Of a DNA stretch of 59,225 nucleotides, positions 1 through 7,753 are shown piece by piece; the first letter of the stretch is position 1; every line of letters starts with the position of its first letter. The translations under genes and the position numbers were made by a program. The stretch is from positions 1 to 59,225 of the forward strand of contig NZ_JARTLM010000013.1 of assembly GCF_029625905.1 (NCBI RefSeq). Direction: 5' to 3'. The stretch is from Hydrogenovibrio sp. 3SP14C1. GTDB taxonomy: Bacteria; Pseudomonadota; Gammaproteobacteria; Thiomicrospirales; Thiomicrospiraceae. The notes under the pieces were generated by a model. The model worked only from the letters and a program-made list of their open reading frames with translations. It did no database searches and had not been told where the DNA came from.

Positions 1-147
1 TTTCCGAAACGAACCAGTTTTGATAAGGTCTCTCAGTTGGAAATAGATACGGTTGTTGAACAACTCAACAACCGTCCCAGAAAGTGTTTAGGATACAAAA
101 CACCTAATGAGGTGTTTTGGAATAAGAACGTTGCACTTACGAGTTGA
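1..147 (+). CDS. IS30-family transposase, C-terminal end (cut by window edge)
   Basis: Frame 1 is open from the first base to a TGA at 145-147 and encodes the last 48 residues of a transposase. It contains the stretch LNNRPRKCLGYKTPNEVF, which is typical of the C-terminus of IS30-family DDE transposases, where the catalytic Glu region precedes the RPRK..GYKTP motif. The start lies outside the window, so whether the element is intact cannot be judged. The terminal inverted repeat probably lies around or just after the stop codon (about 130-160), but its edge cannot be fixed without the left end. A mobile element here fits the island context. Confidence 0.85.
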   Translation, partial: FPKRTSFDKVSQLEIDTVVEQLNNRPRKCLGYKTPNEVFWNKNVALTS

Positions 148-216
148 ATGTATGATCCATTAAGATAGGATATACTGAGTTTTAATTTAAAGATTTTTAC
201 AAAACATAGGATGTGA

Positions 217-855
217 ATGATAAAAGAACTGATCCCTGAAGAAATAACTAAAAGTAATTTTTTTCAATTGAGCTTTGCTTTACCATTTATTTGTTATTTT
301 TATATTATCAATGTAAGTCATAATTATCAGATACCATTAGTAGATTTCCATTTAGGCAATGAGGTAAGTGCGCTATTAGACATTATTGGAGTTGCGATTA
401 TCTATTACTCTGTTTTGTTTATGAGTTTATTCTTTGCGAATTTATCTATAATGGTTGCTGAAAGTAAATTTGTGTATTTTTTACCAGTATTTTCAGTTTT
501 ATCTACAGTTTTATTTGGTACAAATGGTGGTTATTCTGAAATTTCTTGGCTGTATGCAGTATTTTCAGCATTGTTTTTGATGTTTTCGGTATTTAATTCA
601 AATGAAACTGCTCCAACGTTATCGTATACATTAGCTATAATTTTTGGAAGCATTTTAGCTTTGACTTTCTTCGTTATGGCTATTAGTTGGTATTCTGGGC
701 AATATTTATTTATTGATGTCGTCAAAATTATTCTGGAAATTAATCAGGTGAAGCCGCAATCAATAAAAATTGGTGAATTAGCGATGGCACTTATTGGCTA
801 TGTTTTCTTATATGGTGTGTATAAGATCTATAAAGATATACCCGTTAATAGTTAA
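217..855 (+). CDS. Putative multi-pass membrane protein
   Basis: This 212-aa protein is not recognised. It is strongly hydrophobic, with about five to six membrane-spanning stretches (around residues 15-33, 52-75, 85-100, 107-125, 133-155 and 190-205) and no visible catalytic motif. The ATG at 217 follows an AGGATG-like ribosome site. The gene is AT-rich like the rest of the island. It lies alone between the IS30 end and the att-like sequence at 914-943, so it may belong to a different mobile unit from the genes to its right. Confidence 0.6.
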   Translation: MIKELIPEEITKSNFFQLSFALPFICYFYIINVSHNYQIPLVDFHLGNEVSALLDIIGVAIIYYSVLFMSLFFANLSIMVAESKFVYFLPVFSVLSTVLFGTNGGYSEISWLYAVFSALFLMFSVFNSNETAPTLSYTLAIIFGSILALTFFVMAISWYSGQYLFIDVVKIILEINQVKPQSIKIGELAMALIGYVFLYGVYKIYKDIPVNS

Positions 856-913
856 AGACTAAGAAGAATAAAGCGATTCTGAACAGTGAGTACTGTAATA
901 AATATTTTGATAT

Positions 914-943
914 TGTTATAAATGTTTACTCATGGTCCGAAGG
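914..943 (+). other. att-like sequence resembling the island right end
   Basis: Thirty bases here match 25 of the 30 bases at 11151-11180. Both begin TGTTATAAAT and continue to ACTCAT..(C/T)CCGAAGG. The right-hand copy runs straight into the tRNA-fMet 3' half, while this copy diverges after CCGAAGG. The simplest reading is an old internal junction between two islands inserted in tandem at the same tRNA, with the core now mutated. The similarity is seen directly; the att role is inferred. Confidence 0.5.
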
Positions 944-1006
944 CATGTAGTTTTAGGTAGTGTTGTATGGATTTAAATAGGAATAAAAGTGAGAGAATTG
1001 ATTTTT

Positions 1007-1032
1007 AAGGAGAATTTTGATTCTCCTTTTTT
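1007..1032 (+). terminator. Rho-independent terminator
   Basis: AAGGAGAAT and ATTCTCCTT form a perfect 9-bp stem with a TTTG loop, followed by a run of T. It could end transcripts coming from the membrane-protein gene at 217-855. The rest of the 856-1261 gap holds the att-like site, this hairpin, a second small inverted repeat (GAAGTGTT/AACACTTC at 1055-1082) and the IS3-like end, but no gene. Confidence 0.75.
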
Positions 1033-1108
1033 ATCTTTGCTTTAAGACTTCAGAGAAGTGTTTCCTCCTCATTTAACACTTCATTTTTGACAATTTTGAA
1101 TTGCTAAG

Positions 1109-1136
1109 AAGTGTCTACTGAATTAGTGGCGATTCA
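1109..1136 (-). repeat. IS3-like terminal inverted repeat (remnant)
   Basis: Read on the minus strand from 1136, this begins TGAATCGCC and ends TAGACACTT. It matches 23 of 28 bases of the plus-strand sequence at 7444-7471. The TGA tip, the CC-rich middle and the inner GACAC are typical of IS3-family ends. With the tip at 1136, the lost IS body would have lain to the left. Together with 7444-7471 it brackets the 1137-7443 gene module. Confidence 0.55.
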
Positions 1137-1261
1137 GATGCCATGATAGCAAAACGATACTATTAAATATTGCGGAATTGTTTTGAATGCTACGAATCTC
1201 TCTAATCATGCTTAGAATATCAGGAATGATTTCGAAAATGATTTTGGGAAACAATGCTTCT

Positions 1262-2329
1262 CTATTCTTCTTGGTCATCAGGGTATTCTAGATGCGTTGC
1301 AGAAGACCAATTGTCTCTTTTAGGAGCATTTTTTGATACTCGCAATGTATTTCCTTTAGTAGATAATGGTTTTCCACCTCTGTGATGCATTGCCCTAGTC
1401 ACCACATTTCTTGGATGCTTTTTATCCTCTTTTCCTGCGCTAATGACTGCAGAGAATGTGTAATCATCTTCATCGGGCGCTGTTTTAAGTCTGGAACCAA
1501 CTATCTGGTCTAGCAGGTCACTAGATAAATTTCTTCTAGAACCATGATGCGGCACTTGAAGTTTATGTATGCCTGGTAATGACAAACCAGCCATTGGAGA
1601 ATAACCAATAGTTTCAGTCAATCCTCTTCTACCAGAGTCACCAGTTAACAGTATTTTTTGTGAATTTAAATAAGCATATTGGACTACACTCATTTCATTT
1701 TCTGCACTAGTATTCTCGTTAGAAAAGTTTTCCTGGCCCCAGGAAGATTTAACATAATTAACTATTTCTGATATAAAAGTAGTAAATATTGATTCAGTCT
1801 TATCTACAAGTGCTGGTGTTTTTTCTGATTCTTCCACTAATTGTAGAAAAAGCTCTTTTGATGGCGCCATTACTTTAAAATGACCAATAGATTCTCCCTG
1901 GAATGGCTCTTGTATGGGGATGTTTTTTTCAATCGCTATTTCTTCCAGTGCGGCTAAATTACAGTATATATCTTTTAATCTTTTTGCTAAATTATCCACA
2001 TTTTTAAAACGTTTGAATCGATGTACGAGTTCATCTGCATATTCCCAAGGCCGATGAATCCATAAACAACCTACCTCATATGTATTAAGTACTTCTTTTA
2101 AACCACAGGTATGATCTTGATCATTATGAGTTGCAACAACATGATCGATAAAGGTTGGATTGTCATAATACTCGTTAATGTGTTCTATAAGTTCTTCGCC
2201 GTTTTTTTGATAACCGCCATCAACCACATGGATATAGATATTTCTATCTTTTTGATATCTAATTGCAATTGCATCGCCACTAGTTTTTTCACCAACTGGA
2301 AGAAAATCGATTTCAAAATAATCAACCAT
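1262..2329 (-). CDS. ComEC-like metallo-beta-lactamase-fold hydrolase
   Basis: This 355-aa protein has the metallo-beta-lactamase fold signature: a first-strand VDGG (about 36-39), the metal-binding THNDQDH at 67-73, TGDSG at 229-233 and PHHGSR at 260-265. This set, especially the HHGS near the end, is that of the soluble ComEC/Rec2-type MBL domain rather than of antibiotic lactamases. There is no signal peptide or membrane segment, so it is probably cytoplasmic. Relatives often act on nucleic acids or cyclic nucleotides, but the substrate here is unknown. It diverges from a small membrane protein gene (88 bp between starts), and a second MBL protein lies 0.66 kb upstream. An accessory or defence role is inferred from the island setting. 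Confidence 0.8.
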   Translation of the reverse strand: MVDYFEIDFLPVGEKTSGDAIAIRYQKDRNIYIHVVDGGYQKNGEELIEHINEYYDNPTFIDHVVATHNDQDHTCGLKEVLNTYEVGCLWIHRPWEYADELVHRFKRFKNVDNLAKRLKDIYCNLAALEEIAIEKNIPIQEPFQGESIGHFKVMAPSKELFLQLVEESEKTPALVDKTESIFTTFISEIVNYVKSSWGQENFSNENTSAENEMSVVQYAYLNSQKILLTGDSGRRGLTETIGYSPMAGLSLPGIHKLQVPHHGSRRNLSSDLLDQIVGSRLKTAPDEDDYTFSAVISAGKEDKKHPRNVVTRAMHHRGGKPLSTKGNTLRVSKNAPKRDNWSSATHLEYPDDQEE

Positions 2330-2417
2330 ATATAATTCCCTGAAGCTTATTAATTAAATTAGAATTTATCCTAAAACTACAATGTAGCTTTTTTACCAGT
2401 ATAGCTAAGGTGATTTC

Positions 2418-2870
2418 ATGAAGAAAATTATTTTTTACTTATTACTATTTTTGTTTTTAATAACCTATGGCTACATATTTCTGGGTAAAGAAGCTCTTCC
2501 AAGTTGGTTAATGCCTTATAAATTGCTTTTATACTGTGGTTTAACAGGTGGGATTGGAGGGGTTTTATATTGCTTAAGAGCGGTATACTTGAATCGTTGT
2601 GTTAAAAATCAGTGGTCAGAACACTGGGAAGTCTGGTACTACATTAGACCGATAGTTAGCGTAATGGCAGGTTTTATAAGTTACATTTTTTTAAAGGCAG
2701 GATTGATAGTGCTAGAAGCTACAGAAGTTTCCAACCCAAGTAACTATGGTTTTCTAGCGTTATCCTTTGTAGCTGGTTTGAATGTAGATAATTTTATAAA
2801 AAAACTTGAAGCAATAGCAGAAGCTGCGTTTGGCATAAAAAAATCAAATGTATCAAAAGATGAAAAATAG
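2418..2870 (+). CDS. Small membrane protein, island-encoded
   Basis: This 150-aa protein is not recognised. It has about four hydrophobic segments (around residues 3-21, 36-54, 76-95 and 107-125) and a charged C-terminal tail. It starts at ATG 2418 a few bases after AAGGTGATTTC. It is transcribed away from the MBL-fold gene at 1262-2329 and towards the second MBL-fold gene. Small membrane proteins next to soluble enzymes are common as effectors or anchors in defence loci, but nothing in this sequence proves such a role. Confidence 0.6.
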   Translation: MKKIIFYLLLFLFLITYGYIFLGKEALPSWLMPYKLLLYCGLTGGIGGVLYCLRAVYLNRCVKNQWSEHWEVWYYIRPIVSVMAGFISYIFLKAGLIVLEATEVSNPSNYGFLALSFVAGLNVDNFIKKLEAIAEAAFGIKKSNVSKDEK

Positions 2871-2985
2871 AATTAAGTGTTCAAGGTGCAAAAAATTTAA
2901 ATATAGATGTTCATAACAAATGAAAAGTAGAAATGTTTTAAGTTGCCCGCAATAGGCTAGCTTTTAATTAAGTGGTTGATAATTA

Positions 2986-3936
2986 TTATTTTGGCCCAAG
3001 GTTTCGCCGCTTAATTTTTGCTCTAATTGTATCATTGTTGTTTTTAAGAAAGTCCGATTTTCGTGCGTAAAAGTGATGTTTACTTGACACTTCAGTGCTA
3101 CCAGATTTTAGGTTTAATAATGTGTAGTTCCCGTCATGCTTGCCAGTAGAGAAGATAACAATATCTCCTGTTTTTGTCGTAAATAGTTTTATGTTTTGTT
3201 TATGCAAGAGGTCTCGTATTTCTTGTTTTGGATGCTTGAATTGATTTGCGTAGTCTGCACTAGCAATTGCAACTGTAGGTCGAACTTTTTTAATAAAAGC
3301 TGATGTAGTGAATCCATTGTTAGCGCCGTGGTGAGCAAGAATCATTACATCGGTTTCCTTATTAATTGTCCGTAGTCTACGTAGACCTGAAGCAATATTA
3401 GTGCATTCAATATCTCCAAGGCTCAGCACATTGAATGATCCAGATCTAAAATGCTTTACAGTCGAATTATTGTTTGAAGGTCCCTCGTTATCAATGAATG
3501 TAGGGTGGTGTAGTATATCTCGATATCCGTAATTCGTTGCATTATCCAAACTTGATATATATTTAGGTGTTACACAGATAACCTTACTATTTTGCTTCCT
3601 TCTTGTTTCATATTTTTGAATTATATTAAGACTCTCTTTTCCACAATCAGTGTGGGGTGTATAGCCAGGGTATTCGATTTTGTTTGGATTAAAATCTGTA
3701 AGTATCTTTTCAAGCTGTTTTGGTGAGCAATGATCTATATCCCAGGACGTTATGTGCAAGTTATGGATTGTATCTACTTTACATAGCTCTAGCTCTTGTT
3801 GAATGCTTTTTTTGTTAGATTCATTGTAACGAGCCTCTATAAGAGTAAATGTAGAGCCATTAAAATAGGAAAATGATGATCCTGCACTGTCTAGTTTATA
3901 AGCTCTAAAACGAGTTGGTTTGTTTTTTATTGTCAT
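2986..3936 (-). CDS. Second ComEC-like metallo-beta-lactamase-fold protein
   Basis: This 316-aa protein resembles the protein at 1262-2329 in design but not in sequence. The metal-binding region is TSWDIDH (63-69), a variant of the usual HxHxDH in which the first histidine is replaced. It is followed by SLGDIE (about 172-178) and AHHGANNGF (about 201-209), with HPKQEIRDLL further on, the pattern of the ComEC C-terminal MBL domain. No signal peptide is visible. The missing first His suggests altered metal binding or a different chemistry. A lipase gene lies 160 bp downstream in terms of coordinates and is transcribed the same way, towards this gene. Function unknown; fold assignment fairly secure. 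Confidence 0.75.
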   Translation of the reverse strand: MTIKNKPTRFRAYKLDSAGSSFSYFNGSTFTLIEARYNESNKKSIQQELELCKVDTIHNLHITSWDIDHCSPKQLEKILTDFNPNKIEYPGYTPHTDCGKESLNIIQKYETRRKQNSKVICVTPKYISSLDNATNYGYRDILHHPTFIDNEGPSNNNSTVKHFRSGSFNVLSLGDIECTNIASGLRRLRTINKETDVMILAHHGANNGFTTSAFIKKVRPTVAIASADYANQFKHPKQEIRDLLHKQNIKLFTTKTGDIVIFSTGKHDGNYTLLNLKSGSTEVSSKHHFYARKSDFLKNNNDTIRAKIKRRNLGPK

Positions 3937-4095
3937 TGAAGCCTTATATCTAGTTGAAAGTTTAGTCGTATGACTTAAGAATAATTGCCGATAAATTATT
4001 GTAATAATGATAGGAAAAAACTATTAATCTAAAAAATATTAACTCAAGTCTTGCCCTCGTTAATAAATTTTAAAAAACTAACCAAAGGTCTAGCT

Positions 4096-5154
4096 TTAGA
4101 GGTTTTGTCTAGCACAAGCAATAATCCTAAGTTTCTTTCTGTAAATGCTAATCGAGTGATCAGCTAATACTTTTTTCCACGGCATTTTTTTGACTATGAA
4201 TGCTTTTATTCTAAAAAAGAAACTGACAGAGTATAGCAGTTTGGTTTGACTGTAATCTTGCTTAGTGCAGTTGGTCAGATATCTCATGTTTCCACCATGA
4301 TAATAACCGTTAAACTTTGATAATAACCAACCTCTTATTGATTTACCAAAATATGGGATAAACTTTGATCCCCATGCAAATAGGCCAATAGTTTCGCTCC
4401 CGGGAGGTAGCATAGTTACAGGGTCTGCAGCATTTACCAATCTATAAATTGGAGTTTTGATATTAGTAAACCAATCAATATCTCCAGCTCTTGGAGAGCC
4501 AAAAGTATAACAAGCTGCTATACCGCCGTTATGTGTTATTTTCTTAGCTGCAATGGTAGCTAAAGCGCCTCCTAAGCTATGCCCAGTTATAAATAAAGGT
4601 TTTTTAGAAAACTGTTCTTTATTTAATGTCTGCTGAACTTCTATAGCTATTTGGTTGAATGCTTCACTAAACCCAGAGTGAATTTTTCCACCAGACTCGC
4701 ATGCAATAGTAGTTGCTTTAGTATCTGATTTAATGTCTTTAATACTTGTTGGTTCAGTTCCTCTAAACCCTAAAAAAAGGGAGGTGTCATTTTCAAGTAG
4801 TATTGCTTGAGTTCCATTATTATCAAAAGTCTCAACAAGATGCATTCCTAAAAAAGCCGTATTTTCCTCTAGCTTTTGTTTTTCTTTCTGAGGATCATAA
4901 TCGACTAACTCAATTAATTTAAATAAGGAAGATTTTTTGTCATCATCAATTAAATCGGATAATTTTTGAATAAAGTACTCTTTAGCTTTTCCAGGAAATA
5001 GTTCATTAAATTTAATGTATGAAAGTTCTGAAATGCAGGACATGATCCATGCTGTTCTATCACTATACGCTTGTCGGTAGGTTGGCATTTCCTTACTAAG
5101 CAAATCTTCAATTTCATTAATTTCATTGATTGAGTCGGCTAAGATATTTGACAT
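4096..5154 (-). CDS. Class 3 lipase (alpha/beta hydrolase)
   Basis: This 352-aa protein has the Lipase_3 pattern: FRGTEP at 130-135 (oxyanion-hole strand), the nucleophile elbow GHSLGGA at 191-197 with Ser193, and TFGSPRAGD followed by RLVNAADPVTMLPP, which supplies the catalytic Asp. A histidine near YYHGG about residue 285-290 may complete the triad. The family hydrolyses acyl glycerols or phospholipids. There is no signal peptide, so it appears to be cytoplasmic, which is unusual for a scavenging lipase but normal for phospholipase effectors of abortive-infection systems. It lies in the island upstream of, and in the same direction as, the two MBL-fold genes. The membrane-attack idea is inference. 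Confidence 0.8.
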   Translation of the reverse strand: MSNILADSINEINEIEDLLSKEMPTYRQAYSDRTAWIMSCISELSYIKFNELFPGKAKEYFIQKLSDLIDDDKKSSLFKLIELVDYDPQKEKQKLEENTAFLGMHLVETFDNNGTQAILLENDTSLFLGFRGTEPTSIKDIKSDTKATTIACESGGKIHSGFSEAFNQIAIEVQQTLNKEQFSKKPLFITGHSLGGALATIAAKKITHNGGIAACYTFGSPRAGDIDWFTNIKTPIYRLVNAADPVTMLPPGSETIGLFAWGSKFIPYFGKSIRGWLLSKFNGYYHGGNMRYLTNCTKQDYSQTKLLYSVSFFFRIKAFIVKKMPWKKVLADHSISIYRKKLRIIACARQNL

Positions 5155-5507
5155 ATTATTCCTTAGTTAAACTTCGTATTTTTAATTATTTTCAATACTA
5201 TATTTTATATGTTAGTTATCTATGTTTTAGAATATTTTCTTGTTTTCAATATGGTATCCAGAAGGGCGATGATCTATCAATACACTAACAGTGTCGCCAA
5301 TCCTGCTGTTTTAGGCAAGAAATGTATTTACAATAATTGGTTATTTTAAAAATACTCTAAAAGAATGGCCAAACGTGCTTTTGAATTATAGTTAACAACT
5401 CTCTGAGCTGATGATTTAAGCATCAAGGGGTTCTATCAAGTCAAAAATCGTGATTCAGATTATTTGATATGCTCTTTATCTAATAGTAATTAGCAGGTCT
5501 TATAATA

Positions 5508-5561
5508 TTGTTCATTTTTTTGTATTGTTCATTTTTTATGAACATGGTATTATTTTGAACA
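5508..5561 (+). promoter_or_regulatory. Candidate operator of the AbiE operon
   Basis: Just before the abiEi start are two direct copies of TTGTTCATTTTTT (5508-5520 and 5525-5537), a 7-bp inverted repeat TGTTCAT/ATGAACA (5526-5532 and 5538-5544), and a further TTGAACA half-site near 5555. AbiEi antitoxins are known to repress their own operon by binding repeats in the promoter, so this cluster is a good operator candidate. The rest of the 5155-5507 gap shows nothing I can name. Confidence 0.5.
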
Positions 5562-5588
5562 AGAATTGTTTTTTGGGTATTTGATCTT

Positions 5589-6608
5589 ATGAAAAAATCT
5601 ATTAATGAAATGAAACTACTGGAAAGAGCAATAGAGTCTTTTCAGCAGCAGACAACCATGGGGGTTGAGTTAAAGCTTCCTATACATTATCAGCTCAATG
5701 GTACTGATGCCATGGCAGTTATGAAAGGTGAGACTTTTAGATTGTTTGTAAAGACCTCTATTACTAATCAAAACTTACATGCAGTTCTTTATGAGTTAAC
5801 AAGAGAAGTTCATAAAAAGCCAGTCGTTCTAGTAACTCGTTATATTAACCCTAATTTAATGGATAAATTGCGAGATGAAGGTGTGTTTTGTATCGATACA
5901 GCTGGCAATGCCTTTATTCAGAAAGGGGCAATCTATATTTTTATAAAAGGGAATAAGCTAACTGAAGAACAAACGATTGTAAAAAGTAATCGCGCTTTCC
6001 AGTATGCAGGTTTAAAGGTCATTTTTGCTTTATTGCAAAATCCCAATTTAATTCAACAAACTTATCGTGAGATTGCTGAACAGGCCGATGTGGCTTTAGG
6101 TAGTGTAGGGTGTATTTTGAGGGATTTAGTTCAACAGGGCTATGTTCAAAAAGAGGGTAATAACAGAAGTTTAGTAGACAAAGATCGGTTAACCCAAAAC
6201 TGGGTTGAGTATTACCCAAAGCTTAAGCAAAAGCATTTTCTTGGATCTTTTACAACGGAATCGACAGGTTGGTGGAAAACAATCGATATTGCACAATTTG
6301 ACGCGCTTTGGGGTGGTGAGATTGCTGCTGAAACTTATACACATTATTTACAAGCAAAAGATGGTGTAGTTTTTATTCCTCAAGAAATGATGGGAGAATT
6401 GATTAAAACTGCGCGTTTGAAAAAGCTCAAAACTGAGAATGAGGATAGTATTCGAATCGAGTTTGTAGAGACATTCTGGAAAGAGGGGGCTGCGCAGAAA
6501 AACCGAGCTTTAGCGCCGGCTTTATTAGTGTATGCGGATTTAATTAACTCAAATTATGCGCGCAATTTAGAAACAGCACAGAGGTTATATGAGCAATACC
6601 TTAGTTGA
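5589..6608 (+). CDS. abiEi: AbiEi-family type IV antitoxin / transcriptional regulator
   Basis: This 339-aa protein matches the larger AbiEi-like antitoxins. It has an N-terminal region with VLVTRYINPNLMDKLRDEG and GVFCIDTAGNAFI, then a winged helix-turn-helix about residues 140-200 (TYREIAEQADVALGSVG, ILRDLVQQGYV). In type IV systems the antitoxin does not bind the toxin; it counters its effect and represses the operon. The gene overlaps the next one by 20 bp, as expected for a co-translated pair. Repeats at 5508-5561 could be its operator. The assignment rests on the wHTH, the length and the partner gene. Confidence 0.8.
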   Translation: MKKSINEMKLLERAIESFQQQTTMGVELKLPIHYQLNGTDAMAVMKGETFRLFVKTSITNQNLHAVLYELTREVHKKPVVLVTRYINPNLMDKLRDEGVFCIDTAGNAFIQKGAIYIFIKGNKLTEEQTIVKSNRAFQYAGLKVIFALLQNPNLIQQTYREIAEQADVALGSVGCILRDLVQQGYVQKEGNNRSLVDKDRLTQNWVEYYPKLKQKHFLGSFTTESTGWWKTIDIAQFDALWGGEIAAETYTHYLQAKDGVVFIPQEMMGELIKTARLKKLKTENEDSIRIEFVETFWKEGAAQKNRALAPALLVYADLINSNYARNLETAQRLYEQYLS

Positions 6609-7446
6609 TTTACGTGGCAAATTGCCAAAAGGCTTGGCTAGTATCTATCAAGAGGTTCAGGCGGTTGCAAGTACGTTACAGCTAGAGGTTTTGGTTGTAG
6701 GTGCTATGGCTCGTGATTTGGTTTTAGTGCATGGTTTTAATGCTAGGTTGGAACGTGGTACGCGCGATATTGATTTCGCCGTACAGGTAAGGAATTGGAC
6801 AGCATTTGAAAATTTAGCTGAAGGGTTGCTTGCTAAAGGATTTAGAAAATCAGAAAAAATGGCTCATAGATTCTATCTAGAAATAGACGGAGACACTACA
6901 TGGGAAATTGATGTTATGCCTTTTGGAGAGTTGGCAGATGATGTAGGTAATATACAATGGCCCCCTGATGAATCGGTTGAAATGTCTGTATTGGGGTTTG
7001 ATGAAGCTTTTGATCATGCTTTTACGGTTCAAATAGGTGATGACTCTTCAAGTTTTATGATTCAAGTGGCATCTCCTGCGGCAATGTCATTCCTAAAACT
7101 AATTTCGTGGCTTGAACGAGAGCCATTAATTCGTGAAAAGGATGCTCAAGATATACGCTATTTGATGATTTCCTATTGCAAGATTCCTTTTATTTTTGAT
7201 CGGATGTACGATGAAGGAGATATGGAGTTGCAAGACTGGGATTTAGATAGAGCTTCTGCAAGAATACTCGGGCGGGATGCTGCGAAGTTGATTAAAAAGG
7301 AGACCTTTGATTTCTTACAGGAAGCCTTATTTTTGAAACCTGAAAAATTGGACTTACTATTACGTGAAATGACTTTCAATATGCAAGAAGTCGATTATGA
7401 TGGTTCTGAGTTTAAAGTTTTCATAGAGGCATTGAGTGCTAACTGA
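6589..7446 (+). CDS. abiEii: AbiEii-family nucleotidyltransferase toxin
   Basis: This 285-aa protein has the nucleotidyltransferase signature of AbiEii toxins: VVGAMARD (36-43) and RGTRDIDFAV (56-65), in which Asp60 and Asp62 would bind the metal. A third acidic site is likely at WEIDVMPF. Family members transfer nucleotides, in several cases to tRNA 3' ends, and cause reversible growth arrest that blocks phage. The start overlaps abiEi by 20 bp. The stop codon TGA (7444-7446) is also the tip of the IS3-like end at 7444-7471, so the extreme C-terminus may have been set by that insertion. Confidence 0.85.
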   Translation: MSNTLVDLRGKLPKGLASIYQEVQAVASTLQLEVLVVGAMARDLVLVHGFNARLERGTRDIDFAVQVRNWTAFENLAEGLLAKGFRKSEKMAHRFYLEIDGDTTWEIDVMPFGELADDVGNIQWPPDESVEMSVLGFDEAFDHAFTVQIGDDSSSFMIQVASPAAMSFLKLISWLEREPLIREKDAQDIRYLMISYCKIPFIFDRMYDEGDMELQDWDLDRASARILGRDAAKLIKKETFDFLQEALFLKPEKLDLLLREMTFNMQEVDYDGSEFKVFIEALSAN

Positions 7447-7471
7447 ACCTCCCCTAATTTATTAGACACTT
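7444..7471 (+). repeat. IS3-like terminal inverted repeat (remnant)
   Basis: It begins TGAACCTCCCC and ends TAGACACTT, with 23 of 28 bases identical to the minus strand of 1109-1136. The form is that of an IS3-family end with its tip at 7444, so the IS body would have lain to the right, where only about 50 bases of unassigned AT-rich sequence remain before a broken cassette. Its first three bases form the stop codon of the toxin gene. Confidence 0.55.
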
Positions 7472-7534
7472 GCAGGTTTTTATAAGAATTATTTTAAGTT
7501 GTTGAAATTATTAAAATAGTTTCTAAAAATCCAA

Positions 7535-7657
7535 GTGTTATCCTCACCGGGATTAAATACTACTGAGCTCGTACAACTAAAAAATAGTATTTCAGAAATA
7601 GCCGATGAGCTTCATGGATTACAACAAAATGTAGTTGCACCTAATATTATAAAATGA
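7535..7657 (+). pseudogene. 3' remnant of a cassette gene
   Basis: The frame ending at TGA 7655-7657 is open back to a TAG at 7517-7519. It encodes a short hydrophilic tail, including TTELVQLKNSISEIADEL and NVVAPNIIK, which looks like the end of a helical protein. It stops 10 bp before attC 7668-7727, as a cassette gene should. The 5' part is missing, apparently lost with the IS3-like end just upstream. GTG 7535 is only a nominal start. Confidence 0.5.
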
Positions 7658-7667
7658 TTTTGAGCGT

Positions 7668-7727
7668 GCCTAACAAACACTCAAGCCGACTACGATAACG
7701 CGCAGCGGCTTAATTTATTCGTTAGGC
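7668..7727 (+). other. attC site 1
   Basis: A 60-bp imperfect palindrome with outer boxes GCCTAAC (7668-7674) and GTTAGGC (7721-7727) and inner arms AAGCCG/CGGCTT (7683-7688, 7706-7711). This is the standard attC (59-base element) layout. Recombination would occur between G7721 and T7722. It belongs to the broken cassette on its left. Confidence 0.9.
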
Positions 7728-7753
7728 GAAGTACATTAAAGGATATTTTGTGC

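Noticed and set aside
2111-2335. Plus-strand frame opposite the first MBL-fold gene
   Set aside because: It is a shadow of the minus-strand gene, which has intact metal-binding motifs.
5155-5507. Possible short coding remnant around 5266-5345 (MIYQYTNSVANPAVLGKK)
   Set aside because: It is short, has no ribosome site and resembles no family I know; treated as noncoding.
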